17,764 nt of DNA from an uncultured Porphyromonadaceae bacterium (GTDB lineage Bacteria; Bacteroidota; Bacteroidia; Bacteroidales; Muribaculaceae): contig CABQCA010000031.1 in assembly GCA_902462525.1 (NCBI GenBank), positions 1 through 17,764 on the forward strand, read 5' to 3'. The position numbers and the translations under genes were made by a program. Shown here piece by piece: positions 7,271 through 15,393 of this stretch. Numbering within the stretch: the first letter of the stretch is position 1; each line of letters opens with the position of its first letter. The notes beneath the pieces are model-generated. The model was not told where the DNA came from. It saw only the letters and a list, made by a program, of their open reading frames with translations, and did no database searches.

Positions 7271-9118
7271 ATTGCTTGACTGCCTAAAGATACGCCAGAC
7301 TGTGCCTTCGATAAGGGAAACGTAAATGTCGCCGGTGACGGGGTCGACGTCGATACCGTTGACTTCGCTTACGCCCAGAGGGAGCGAAGCAATCACTTCC
7401 GGACCGTCGGCACGTGTGATGGTGACGATGCCACGGCGGCTGCCGGCGTAGATGTAGCCATCTTTCTCAACGACGATGCATGGAGCGTGTTCGTAGCCGT
7501 AACCGAGGTCGACAGTCCACAGTTCGCGGAATTCGGGTGCAGTGGCGTCGACAGCCACCAGTTCGCCGTCCATGGTCTTGGCGTAGATGCGTGTGCCATC
7601 CTCGCTGTGGCCGAGGCTTTCGCGGTAGCGGTGGCTGTTGTCGCGCCATAGCTGCCGGCCTGTGGCACGGTCGATAGCTGTCATGTAACGGTCGGGGGCC
7701 ACGATGAAAACCTTGTCGCCGGTGATGACGGGTACCACGTTGCCGGGACCGAGCATATTGTTCGGTTTTCCGTTGTTCCACACCCATTTCAGGCGTCCTG
7801 TGCTGAGGTCGATATCACGCAGATTGGTATCCCAGGCTCCGAACACGAGGTCGGAGCCATCGATAGCCGGTGCCCCCTGGCAGTAGTTGAAGATCGAGTC
7901 GTAGGTCCACATGAGACGTCCGTTGTCGGGGCGCCGGCGCTCAATGCGCTTGTAGCCGCCCTGAATATAGCCTTTGCCGTCGGGTGTTACAACGCCGTCG
8001 GCAACGTATGGTCCTTCTTTCGACGGCTGTTTTGCCACCAGTCGGCCGTTGCTGGCATCAAGAATGAGGATGCCGTCGTGGGCGGGGAATGCCACACGGC
8101 CTTTTTTCAGAGCCACAGGGCGGCTGAAAAGGCTTGCGCCGGTGGGAGTGCTCCACGAACTGCCGTCGGCGCGGTTCACGGCACGCGCGGCACCGAGTGA
8201 GTTTCCGAAGTAGATATTGTCCTTGTCGAAGCCCAGGCGTGTGAAAATCGAAGCGCTGTCGGTCCATACTTTTTCGACAGCGAATCCATCGGGTACTGTA
8301 ATCTCTCTTTTTTCGGGGCGTGCGGCTTTCTTGTGGATCGTTTTTGCCGGAAAGGCAAACTTGGGCTCTGGAGCCTTACCGATGTTTTTGTTGTAGATGT
8401 GTACCCAGTCGTTGTCGACATCTATTATGGCGTAGCCGTATGTGCCGTCGCGCATGTCGAGGGCACGTGTCATCACCGCCGGCAGGTCGCCTCCGCTGTC
8501 TTTGCCGCCGGCGGGATAGCGGCGCCATGTGTGGTAGTGGCCGTTGACGTGGCCTATCACAGGATAGTCTTCAAGAATTTCGAGATAGTCGGCGCAGTTG
8601 TCGAGGTCGTCGAGGAGTGGATAGTGGTTGAACGACAGCACGCGTTTGCCGGGAGTGGCCAGCGAGTCGAGTGTGGCGCGCAGCCAGTGCAGGTCTTCCT
8701 GCTTGATGTGTCCGTCGCCCATTTTCATGAAAGGACCGCAGTTGATGCCCACAACGATGAGCGAGTCGAACTCGGCTACGAAGCGGTCGTTGCCCCATAG
8801 GTCGATGAATGTTTTGGTGGCGCTCTGGCTCCAGTTGTTTTCGTGGTTTCCGGGAAGAACGAAAAGTGGAGCTGTTATACCGTCGAGAATCGATTTCACG
8901 TTTGTCAGTTCGGCGTCAGAGCCTTCGTTGCCGAGGTCGCCGTTGGCCACAACAAAGTCGAAGTCGCCGTTGTTGATATCTTCCACAGCGAGGCGCAGCT
9001 GCTTTTCGTTGGCATTTCCGGGTGTCACATGCACGTCGCTGAGTACGGCGATATGCTGCGCCTGAACGCCGGAGCCGAAGCAAAGAGCGGCAGAGAGGAA
9101 AAGGTGTACTGGTTTCAT
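7268..9118 (-). CDS. Secreted metallophosphoesterase fused to a PQQ-like beta-propeller
   Basis: The start at 9118 gives 616 residues beginning with a signal peptide (MKPVHLFLSAALCF, cleavage after Val-Gln-Ala). A longer form from 9172 would add 18 residues before the signal and is rejected. Residues about 22-225 form a calcineurin-like metallophosphoesterase with all usual metal ligands: SDVH (Asp28, His30), GD (Asp61), GNHE (Asn91, His92), His165 in FNHYP, and GHVNGHYH (His194, His196). From about residue 300 to the end there are seven or eight propeller blades of the PQQ/quinoprotein type, with recurring Asp-x-x-x-Gly-x-x-x-Trp motifs (for example DLSTGRLKWVW and DRATGRQLWRD). The substrate is unknown; the propeller may bind a ligand or the surface. 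The gene is convergent with the TlpA-like gene, and its TAG stop lies inside the repeat array. Confidence 0.9.
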   Translation of the reverse strand: MKPVHLFLSAALCFGSGVQAQHIAVLSDVHVTPGNANEKQLRLAVEDINNGDFDFVVANGDLGNEGSDAELTNVKSILDGITAPLFVLPGNHENNWSQSATKTFIDLWGNDRFVAEFDSLIVVGINCGPFMKMGDGHIKQEDLHWLRATLDSLATPGKRVLSFNHYPLLDDLDNCADYLEILEDYPVIGHVNGHYHTWRRYPAGGKDSGGDLPAVMTRALDMRDGTYGYAIIDVDNDWVHIYNKNIGKAPEPKFAFPAKTIHKKAARPEKREITVPDGFAVEKVWTDSASIFTRLGFDKDNIYFGNSLGAARAVNRADGSSWSTPTGASLFSRPVALKKGRVAFPAHDGILILDASNGRLVAKQPSKEGPYVADGVVTPDGKGYIQGGYKRIERRRPDNGRLMWTYDSIFNYCQGAPAIDGSDLVFGAWDTNLRDIDLSTGRLKWVWNNGKPNNMLGPGNVVPVITGDKVFIVAPDRYMTAIDRATGRQLWRDNSHRYRESLGHSEDGTRIYAKTMDGELVAVDATAPEFRELWTVDLGYGYEHAPCIVVEKDGYIYAGSRRGIVTITRADGPEVIASLPLGVSEVNGIDVDPVTGDIYVSLIEGTVWRIFRQSSN

Positions 9119-9137
9119 GGATAACTGTTGTTTTTCA

Positions 9138-9155
9138 TTTGTACAAAGGTACAAA
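9138..9155 (-). promoter_or_regulatory. Candidate -7 promoter element within a palindrome
   Basis: On the - strand, TACCTTTG (complement of 9144-9151) matches the Bacteroidota -7 consensus TAnnTTTG about 25 bp before the metallophosphoesterase start. It sits inside a 7-bp-arm inverted repeat, TTTGTAC at 9138-9144 and GTACAAA at 9149-9155. No -33 TTTG is found at the expected distance, so the assignment rests on the -7 element alone. Confidence 0.45.
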
Positions 9156-9310
9156 AAATGACCGTGGTACACTCATGGAGCTGTTATAAAAATTTTAATA
9201 AAAAATTCAGAACCTTTTTTAAAGAACCTTTGTTGTAATATCAAATCGATTCAATAACGAATCTGAGAGATGATTATTACTGATTGACGAACTCTATTAT
9301 TAAATATGTC

Positions 9311-10366
9311 ATGAAAAAGATCGCATTCATCCTCGCTGTTGCTCTCGGGAGTGCAGCAGCCTTCGCTCAAGTGAACAAGGGCGAGCTCAAACAACTTCAG
9401 AATTTTCTGGCTCAGCCTGCTGAAAATGCTGCCACAAACGCTGAAGCTCTGAAAATCACAAATGTAAAAGATCCCTCGACATGGGAAGGTGTTACTGTCG
9501 TTGGCAAGAACATCACCGCCATCGAATGGAAGGACAAACATCTGGCCGGTACCCTCGACCTCAGCGGCTTCAAGGCTCTTACCAAAGTTGATGTGTCGCG
9601 CAACAAACTCACCGGTATCACCACCCAGGGCAGTACTGCTCTCGCCGAAGTGAACGCTTCGCGCAACAAAATCACCGAAGTCAACTTCAATGGCTGTACA
9701 TCGCTCACCAAGCTGACTATCAACAACAACCGCATCTCTGAGTTTTCGCTCAACGATGTCCCTTCTCTTAAGAACCTCAACATCGCCTCAAATCTTCTTG
9801 CGGCTCTCGACCTTCAGGCTTCGCCAACACTTGAAACCGTAAACTGCCAGAGCAATCACCTCGAACAGCTCGTGATTTCCGACTGCACCGCACTCAAGAA
9901 CCTCTACTGCGGCTACAACAAGCTCACCGGCCTAACTCTTTCCGGTGTTACCGCTCTTAAGAATCTCAACGTCGATGACAATCAGATTTCCAATATGATT
10001 GTTTCGGGTCTGCCTTCGCTTTCTACTTTCGTTTGCTCCGACAACAACATGAAGTCGCTGGCTATGCGCGAATGCAACGTGCTTCTCGACATCGTTTGCT
10101 CCTACAATCATCTCACCAGCTTCGATGTCTCGAACTGCCCCAACATCATATTCGTAGACTGCTCTTACAACGACCTCTCGACCCTCACCCTCAGCAACCA
10201 GACTTTCCTCCAGCGTCTGCTGTGCAACAACAATGAGCTTACAATGCTCGATGTATCGTTCGACCAGGCTCTTACCTACATCAACTGCCGCTACAACATG
10301 ATTACCGACCTCCGTACGATAGCATGTCCGAACCTTCACATGATTGCCTGCCAGTGGAACTACTAA
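9311..10366 (+). CDS. Secreted leucine-rich-repeat protein with cysteine ladder
   Basis: The ATG at 9311 gives 351 residues with a clean signal peptide (MKKIAFILAVALG, cleavage after Ala-Phe-Ala, before Gln20). The TTG at 9284 would add nine residues ahead of the signal and is rejected. Residues 90-351 are twelve exact 21-residue repeats plus a final 10-residue half repeat. The pattern is roughly L-x-x-L-x-C-x-x-N-x-L-T-x-L-x-L-S-x-x-x-x. Position 6 is Cys in eight of the thirteen units (units 5, 6 and 8-13), giving a partial cysteine ladder of the kind described for internalin-J-type LRRs. The chain stops within the last repeat (ending CQWNY), with no capping domain or type IX sorting domain. 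The role is probably protein or ligand binding outside the cytoplasm; the partner is unknown. A strong terminator follows. Confidence 0.9.
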   Translation: MKKIAFILAVALGSAAAFAQVNKGELKQLQNFLAQPAENAATNAEALKITNVKDPSTWEGVTVVGKNITAIEWKDKHLAGTLDLSGFKALTKVDVSRNKLTGITTQGSTALAEVNASRNKITEVNFNGCTSLTKLTINNNRISEFSLNDVPSLKNLNIASNLLAALDLQASPTLETVNCQSNHLEQLVISDCTALKNLYCGYNKLTGLTLSGVTALKNLNVDDNQISNMIVSGLPSLSTFVCSDNNMKSLAMRECNVLLDIVCSYNHLTSFDVSNCPNIIFVDCSYNDLSTLTLSNQTFLQRLLCNNNELTMLDVSFDQALTYINCRYNMITDLRTIACPNLHMIACQWNY

Positions 10367-10398
10367 TATCGGCAATGCGATAGACAAATACCCCCCCG

Positions 10399-10438
10399 AG
10401 CCGGGCGGATGGCCTCAAGCCATTCGCCCGGCTTTTTT
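10399..10438 (+). terminator. Strong intrinsic terminator after the LRR gene
   Basis: AGCCGGGCGGATGGC (10399-10413) pairs with GCCATTCGCCCGGCT (10419-10433) through 15 positions with one G-U wobble. The loop is 5 nt (CTCAA) and a run of six T follows, then further T-rich sequence. It lies 32 bp after the LRR stop and before the convergent feoAB gene. The - strand side lacks a comparable T-tract, so it acts mainly on the + strand. Confidence 0.93.
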
Positions 10439-10451
10439 GTATTTTTCCATT

Positions 10452-12950
10452 CTACAGGCATAACATGGCGGTGCGGTAGACGGCGAATGCAGCGAGCCAT
10501 GCCACAGTGGTGTTGTAGACGATGCTGAAAAGACCGTAGCGCCACGAACCTGTTTCGCGGCATATGGCCACTATCGAGGCGAAGCATGGGCAGTAGAGCA
10601 GTATGAAAATCAGGAACGCCAGAGCCGACGCCGGGTTGAAATCGGGGCGTCCGGTAGCCTGGTCGGGGCGCTGCAGGCGGTCGCCTAAGGTTTCGTTGGT
10701 GGTGGCTTCGTCGCCGGTGTAGAGCACGCCGAGGGTCGACACCACTATCTCTTTTGCCGGTACGCCGGCAAGGGCTGCCACCGATGCGCGCCAGTGGAAG
10801 CCGAGTGGCTCCATGGCGGGGTTGATGGCTTTGCCGGCCATTTCGAGGTACGAGTCGCGTCCCGTGTCGATGGCCGATGTATCGGCGCTGCTTGCAGGCA
10901 CCGACGTGTCGCGGTTAAGCGGGAAGTAGTTCAGCGCCCAGACTATCACGCTGGCCACAAGAATTATACCTCCCATCTTTTTGAGATATTCCTTGCCTTT
11001 GGCCCATGTATGGCTCAGCGATGCGCGCATGGTAGGCATACGGTAGGGCGGCAGCTCCATGACGAATGGCGTTTCATCTTTCTTGAAAATGAAACGCCGC
11101 AGAAGCCGTGCGGTGATTACGGCCACAAGAATTCCGGCAAGATACAGCCCCATAAGCACTATTGAGGCGTGAGCGGCAAAGAATGTACCTACCATGAGCA
11201 CGAATACCGGCAGACGTGCCGAGCACGACATGAAAGGATTGATGAGAATGGTGATGATGCGGCTCGAACGGCTTTCGATGGCACGCGACGACAGGATGGC
11301 CGGCACGTTGCAGCCGAAGCCCATTACAAGAGGAATGAACGATTTTCCGTGAAGACCTATGCGATGCATCACTTTATCCATGATGAAGGCCGCGCGGGCC
11401 ATGTAGCCGGTGTCCTCCATGAAAGAGATGCAGAAATAGAGTATTAGAATATTCGGCAGAAAGACTATGACACCACCTACGCCGCCGATGATGCCGTCGG
11501 CTACGAGGTCTTTGAGCGGGCCCTCGGGCATAAGCTTGTTGACGATTTCGCTTATCCAGCTCACGGCGCCTTCGATCCACTCCATCGGATACTGGCCGAT
11601 GAAAAAAGTGGCCCAGAAAATGAAGAACATTATCAGGAAGAAAAGCGGGAAGCCCAGCAGTTTGTTTGTCGCCAGCGAGTCGAGCACTCGCGTGGCTTTG
11701 CCGGTCTTCCGGTTGCCGGGTTTGTATGTCTCGGCGAGAGCGCCGGCTATGAAGCCATATTTTTCGGCGGCTACTATCGACGAAATGTCCTCGTTTCGCA
11801 GCGATTCGATCTGACCGCGCAGCTTGTCGCGCAGCATCAGTAAGGGGCTGTCGGCGCCTGTGTGTACATGCTGCCGCCACGACTGCGTCCCGTGTCCGAA
11901 GTGGAAGGGGCCGTGCTTTTTCGGGGTTTCGTTGTCTTCTTTGTCCTGAAGGTCGCTTATGGCGAGCTCGTCCTCGATTTCGTGGTCGCCCTCGAGGAGT
12001 TTTATGGCCAGATAGCGGGGCGAGAAGTGCTTGCTTACAGCCGGTGTGGCCTTTATCTTGTCGACAATCTGGCGTATTGCCGATTCCATGTCGTTGCCGA
12101 GATTCACATGAATGTGGCGCACGGTGGTGTCGCGGCCTTCGAATACGGAAACAACGGTTTCGAAGAGCTTCTCGACGCCTTCGCCTGTCTTTGCAACGAT
12201 GGGTACCATCGGCACGCCTATCATTGCGCCGAGGGCTCCGTAGTCGAGTTCGCCCCCGCGGGCGCGGATTTCGTCGTACATGTTGAGGGCTATCACCATG
12301 CTGTGATCCATGTCGATGAGCTCGGTGGTGAGGAAGAGGTTGCGCTCGAGGTTCGAGGTGTCGACAACGTTGAGAATCACGTCGGGATTGTTCATGCGCA
12401 GATACTGGCGCACGTACAGTTCTTCGGGCGAATAGCAGGTCAGGGAGTAGGTGCCGGGCAGATCGACTATGTTTATGCGGTAGTCCTTGTACTCGAAGTA
12501 GCCCTCCTTGGCGTCGACGGTCACGCCGCTGTAGTTGCCCACATGTTCGCGTGCGCCGGAGGCGCGGTTGAAGAGCGAGGTCTTGCCGCAATTTGGGTTG
12601 CCGATGAGTGCTACGTTGATAATGTGGCGTTCGTGGTGGTAGCGCGAGTCGGCGTCGACAGCACTTTGCGGTTCCGACGGTGCCGCGAGGGCCTTCGTGC
12701 CGAGAATGGCGGCTTCTTCGTGCGATACCTCCACCACTTCCACAAGGTCGGCCTCGGAGCGCCGCAGCGACACCTCGTAGCCCATAAGGTCGTATTTTAT
12801 AGGGTCGCGCAACGGCGCTTTCAGGACCACGTTCACAGGCCGGCCCTTTACGAAACCCATCTCCATGAGGCGTTTACGGAAGGCTCCGTGGCCCAGTACC
12901 TTTATCACTATTCCGGTATCCCCGGTGTGTAATTGCGACAGTTTCATCAT
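10452..12950 (-). CDS. feoB: FeoA-FeoB fusion ferrous iron transporter
   Basis: The protein has about 832 residues. It begins Met-Met-Lys-Leu-Ser, so the true start is 12950 or 12947. A TTG extension to 12971 is unlikely because Feo fusions of this group begin at Met-Lys-Leu/Arg-Leu-Ser. Residues about 1-75 are a FeoA SH3-like domain (GHGAFRKRLMEMGF, MGYEVSLRRSEA). The FeoB GTPase follows, with G1 GNPNCGKTS at 117-125, the G2 Thr near 144, G3 DLPG at 163-166 and G4 NMYD at 223-226. The C-terminal half is the membrane domain with Gate motifs, including GFGCNVPAI and FMSCSARLPVF, and a Cys-rich end (YCPCFASIVAIC). It imports Fe2+ across the inner membrane. The fusion is normal for Bacteroidota. 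The 147-bp gap to rprY contains the rprY terminator, so feoAB is probably transcribed separately. I found no convincing promoter or Fur box there. Confidence 0.96.
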   Translation of the reverse strand: MMKLSQLHTGDTGIVIKVLGHGAFRKRLMEMGFVKGRPVNVVLKAPLRDPIKYDLMGYEVSLRRSEADLVEVVEVSHEEAAILGTKALAAPSEPQSAVDADSRYHHERHIINVALIGNPNCGKTSLFNRASGAREHVGNYSGVTVDAKEGYFEYKDYRINIVDLPGTYSLTCYSPEELYVRQYLRMNNPDVILNVVDTSNLERNLFLTTELIDMDHSMVIALNMYDEIRARGGELDYGALGAMIGVPMVPIVAKTGEGVEKLFETVVSVFEGRDTTVRHIHVNLGNDMESAIRQIVDKIKATPAVSKHFSPRYLAIKLLEGDHEIEDELAISDLQDKEDNETPKKHGPFHFGHGTQSWRQHVHTGADSPLLMLRDKLRGQIESLRNEDISSIVAAEKYGFIAGALAETYKPGNRKTGKATRVLDSLATNKLLGFPLFFLIMFFIFWATFFIGQYPMEWIEGAVSWISEIVNKLMPEGPLKDLVADGIIGGVGGVIVFLPNILILYFCISFMEDTGYMARAAFIMDKVMHRIGLHGKSFIPLVMGFGCNVPAILSSRAIESRSSRIITILINPFMSCSARLPVFVLMVGTFFAAHASIVLMGLYLAGILVAVITARLLRRFIFKKDETPFVMELPPYRMPTMRASLSHTWAKGKEYLKKMGGIILVASVIVWALNYFPLNRDTSVPASSADTSAIDTGRDSYLEMAGKAINPAMEPLGFHWRASVAALAGVPAKEIVVSTLGVLYTGDEATTNETLGDRLQRPDQATGRPDFNPASALAFLIFILLYCPCFASIVAICRETGSWRYGLFSIVYNTTVAWLAAFAVYRTAMLCL

Positions 12951-13044
12951 CCAGACTTTAAAATCAAGCAAAATTGCAAAAAAAAATCCAATTTTCCATA
13001 CCCTGTCACAGGTAATCTTCGGCCTGCCGTTTATAAATATTCAC

Positions 13045-13072
13045 AAAAATCCCCGACAGATTTCTGTCGGGG
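13045..13072 (-). terminator. Intrinsic terminator after rprY
   Basis: CCCCGACAGA (13051-13060) and TCTGTCGGGG (13063-13072) are perfect 10-bp inverted arms with a 2-nt loop. Read on the - strand the hairpin is followed by A then TTTTT (complement of 13045-13049). It lies 25 bp beyond the rprY stop and isolates rprXY from feoAB. Confidence 0.85.
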
Positions 13073-13097
13073 AGCAATACGTGTGGGAAATTGTGTG

Positions 13098-13802
13098 TCA
13101 GTGGTTGTCGGCGTCGGGGGCAATGAGTTTGTAGCCTTTACCGTGAATGTTGATGATTTCGATGGCGGGGTCGTCCTTGAGGTGCTTGCGGAGCTTGGTG
13201 ATGTAGACGTCCATCGAGCGGGCGTTGAAGTAGTTGTCGTCGATCCAGATGGTCTTCAGGGCATAGTTGCGTTCGAGGATTTCGTTCACATGCGCGCAGA
13301 GGAGGCTGAGCAGTTCCGATTCCTTTGTGGTGAGCTTGGTTATTTTGTCGCCTATGAGGAGCACCTGTTTCTGGGTGTCGAAGGTGAATTTGCCGATTTT
13401 GTACATCGTTATTTCCTTGCCCTTCTTGCCTTTTACGCGGCGGAGAATTGCCTCGATGCGGAACACCAGTTCTTCCATCGAGAATGGTTTGGTGATATAG
13501 TCGTCGGCACCGATTTTGAAGCCTTCGAGGATGTCGTCTTTAAGCGATTTTGCGGTGAGGAAGATGATGGGAATTTCGGAGTTGACGGCACGTATTTCCT
13601 GGGCGAGGGTGAGGCCGTCTTTCTTGGGCATCATCACATCGAGTATGCAGATATCGTATTTCCCTTTGAGAAACGCTTTGTAACCGGCCTCGCCGTCGAC
13701 GAAAAGGTCGGCGTAGCAGCCTTTGGCCTGGAGGTATTCGCGAAGGAGCATGCCGAGGTTCTCGTCGTCTTCGCAGAGAAGAATTTTAATTCTTTCTTCC
13801 AT
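13098..13802 (-). CDS. rprY: OmpR/PhoB-family response regulator, RprY-like
   Basis: A 234-residue two-domain regulator. The receiver domain (about 5-120) has the acidic pair Glu11/Asp12, phospho-acceptor Asp55 in CILDVMMPKKDG, Thr83 and Lys105 (YITKPF). The C-terminal winged-helix DNA-binding domain (about 130-230) has the OmpR-type recognition region (RSMDVYITKLRKHL) and wing (IHGKGYKL). Its ATG lies 5 bp after the stop of the histidine kinase gene, so the two form an operon with the kinase first. Sequence and partner match the RprX/RprY system of Bacteroides. In Porphyromonas gingivalis, RprY has been linked to sodium and oxidative stress and to Na+-translocating NADH:quinone oxidoreductase. 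The symbol rests on overall resemblance, not a search. Confidence 0.9.
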   Translation of the reverse strand: MEERIKILLCEDDENLGMLLREYLQAKGCYADLFVDGEAGYKAFLKGKYDICILDVMMPKKDGLTLAQEIRAVNSEIPIIFLTAKSLKDDILEGFKIGADDYITKPFSMEELVFRIEAILRRVKGKKGKEITMYKIGKFTFDTQKQVLLIGDKITKLTTKESELLSLLCAHVNEILERNYALKTIWIDDNYFNARSMDVYITKLRKHLKDDPAIEIINIHGKGYKLIAPDADNH

Positions 13803-13807
13803 AGTCG

Positions 13808-15337
13808 TTAATTTTTAGAGAGTGGTAGTATTATTATAAATTTTGTTCCTGTATTGAATTCGCTTTCCACATGTATTTCGCCTCCGAGCTCGGCGATCAT
13901 TTTGCGCACGTATGCCAGGCCCAGACCGAAGCCTTTGACGTCGTGGCGGTTGCCGGTGGATACACGATAGAATTTGTCGAATATTTTTTTGAGATCGTCG
14001 CGGCGTATGCCTATACCGTTGTCGGCGATAGTGATTTCGAGCTTGTCGTCGCCGATGTTGCGTGAAGTGACGGTCAGCTGTAGCGGACGCTCTTCGCTGC
14101 GGTATTTCACGGCGTTGTCGAGGAGGTTGAATATCACGTTTGTGAAGTGCATTTCGTCGACGTCCACAATAGCGTCCATGGCATCGAGTTCGGCCGATAT
14201 TGTGCCCCCGTACTTCTCGACTTTCAGTTTGAAGGTGTTGACAATGTTGAAGATGGCGGCGTTTGCGTCGACCTCCTCAATCTTAAGTGTGGCTTTCTGG
14301 CGGTCGAACATCGACATCTGAAGCACTTTCTCCACCTGGAAGCGCAGGCGCTTTGTCTCGTCGGTGATGACGGTCGAAATCTGCTGAAGCATCATGGGCG
14401 ATTTGCGCACGCTCTGGTCGTTGAGCATCTGTGCGGCAAGCGATATCGACGATATGGGCGTCTTGAATTCGTGGGTCATGTTGTTGATGAAGTCGTTCTT
14501 CATTTCGGTCAGCTTTTTCTGCCTGAAAGCCACGATGATGGTGTAGACGAATATTATCAGCAGAATAAAGGTGAATGCGAAGGCCGGCACAAGGAAGGAT
14601 ATGGAGGAGAAGAGATAGTCGCGTTTGGTGGGGAAGTAGACCTTGAGGTAGTTGTGCGGACCTGAGACGTCGTTTGGGAAGAGCGTCTGGATAAACATAT
14701 TGTCGCGGTCGGTGGCGGCGGTCTGAAAGCCGGCCGATTTGTAGAGCACTGTTCCGGCATAGTTTGCCACAGCGAATTCGAAGGGCACATGAAGGCCGAG
14801 GGTGTCGAGTTCCTGACGCAGGTAGGTGGCCACGCGGGCCGAGTCGGCACGCTCGTTTACGGGCCGGTTCGAGGCTTTCGACATGATGTTGAGAATCACG
14901 TCGTCGAGCAGGCTTTTCTGATACAGGAATCGGTTGCGGTAGTTGTCCTGAAACGTCTGGTAGTGTGCTCCTACTGGGTTTTCGCTGCGCTGCAGCTGTA
15001 TTATCTCGCCCTTGTTGCCTTTGATGGTCAGATCGGCCTCGAGGCCTGTTTTTGTAGTGAAAGAGTATTTGATGCCGTCGAGTCCGGCTGCCGGGTCGCC
15101 GAACTGCGATATCATGGCCGAAGTCTCGACTTCGCGCACGTCCTCTTCGAGAAAGTGGCGTGTCTCGTCCTGCTCGAGCTGGGCCGTTACGGCTACAAGA
15201 CTCTGGCGCACGCCCTGCGAGAATTGTTCGTAGCGGATTTTCACTATGTTTTTCATGTAGAAAATCTGTATGCACAGAAGTCCCATGAAGCATAGCGCCA
15301 TCACTATTGTGAGTATCCAGATAGTCTGTTTCTTCAT
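13808..15337 (-). CDS. rprX: Sensor histidine kinase, RprX-like
   Basis: The protein has 509 residues, with transmembrane segments at about 6-28 and 243-270 flanking a periplasmic sensor region of about 215 residues without a recognisable domain. The cytoplasmic part is complete. The H-box MTHEFKTPISS has phospho-acceptor His289. The N-box FNLLDNAVKY includes Asn404 and Asn408. The G1 box DNGIGI has Asp439, the F-box is KIFDKFYRV, and the G2 box GFGLGLAYV lies at 469-477. It should autophosphorylate and pass phosphate to the RprY-like regulator encoded 5 bp downstream. The signal sensed is unknown; the nhaA gene upstream suggests an ionic or envelope cue, which is inference. It has its own promoter, an unusually good Shine-Dalgarno and a leader of about 120 nt. 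The symbol is by resemblance to Bacteroides RprX. Confidence 0.9.
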   Translation of the reverse strand: MKKQTIWILTIVMALCFMGLLCIQIFYMKNIVKIRYEQFSQGVRQSLVAVTAQLEQDETRHFLEEDVREVETSAMISQFGDPAAGLDGIKYSFTTKTGLEADLTIKGNKGEIIQLQRSENPVGAHYQTFQDNYRNRFLYQKSLLDDVILNIMSKASNRPVNERADSARVATYLRQELDTLGLHVPFEFAVANYAGTVLYKSAGFQTAATDRDNMFIQTLFPNDVSGPHNYLKVYFPTKRDYLFSSISFLVPAFAFTFILLIIFVYTIIVAFRQKKLTEMKNDFINNMTHEFKTPISSISLAAQMLNDQSVRKSPMMLQQISTVITDETKRLRFQVEKVLQMSMFDRQKATLKIEEVDANAAIFNIVNTFKLKVEKYGGTISAELDAMDAIVDVDEMHFTNVIFNLLDNAVKYRSEERPLQLTVTSRNIGDDKLEITIADNGIGIRRDDLKKIFDKFYRVSTGNRHDVKGFGLGLAYVRKMIAELGGEIHVESEFNTGTKFIIILPLSKN

Positions 15338-15345
15338 TATATTAT

Positions 15346-15350
15346 CCTCC
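15346..15350 (-). promoter_or_regulatory. Shine-Dalgarno GGAGG before rprX
   Basis: GGAGG on the - strand lies 8 nt before the rprX ATG. Strong Shine-Dalgarno sequences are uncommon in Bacteroidota and were not noticed before the other starts I inspected in this window. It supports the ATG at 15337 as the start. Confidence 0.65.
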
Positions 15351-15393
15351 GGGAAGAAGCGCGCGGGGCGAAAATTTTAAAAAATCTATAAAA

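Noticed and set aside
10391..10397. Run of seven C as a possible phase-variation tract
   Set aside because: It lies between two convergent genes just before a terminator, outside any coding region or promoter, so slippage would have no obvious effect.
11374..12591. Long - strand frame overlapping feoAB in another phase (405 codons)
   Set aside because: The product is Arg/His/Pro-rich and low complexity, the usual look of a shifted frame of a real gene.
11862..12932. Long + strand open frame antisense to feoAB (356 codons)
   Set aside because: It lies wholly within feoAB, whose product has intact FeoA, GTPase and Gate motifs. The antisense product has no recognisable domain and is a by-product of G+C-rich codon use.
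12951..12971. TTG-initiated extension of feoAB
   Set aside because: The added residues have no counterpart at the usual Met-Lys-Leu-Ser start of Feo fusions.
12933..13811. + strand open frame antisense to rprY (292 codons)
   Set aside because: It covers the complete response regulator gene in antisense. The product is Val/Phe/Gly-rich with no motif, and it crosses the rprY terminator.
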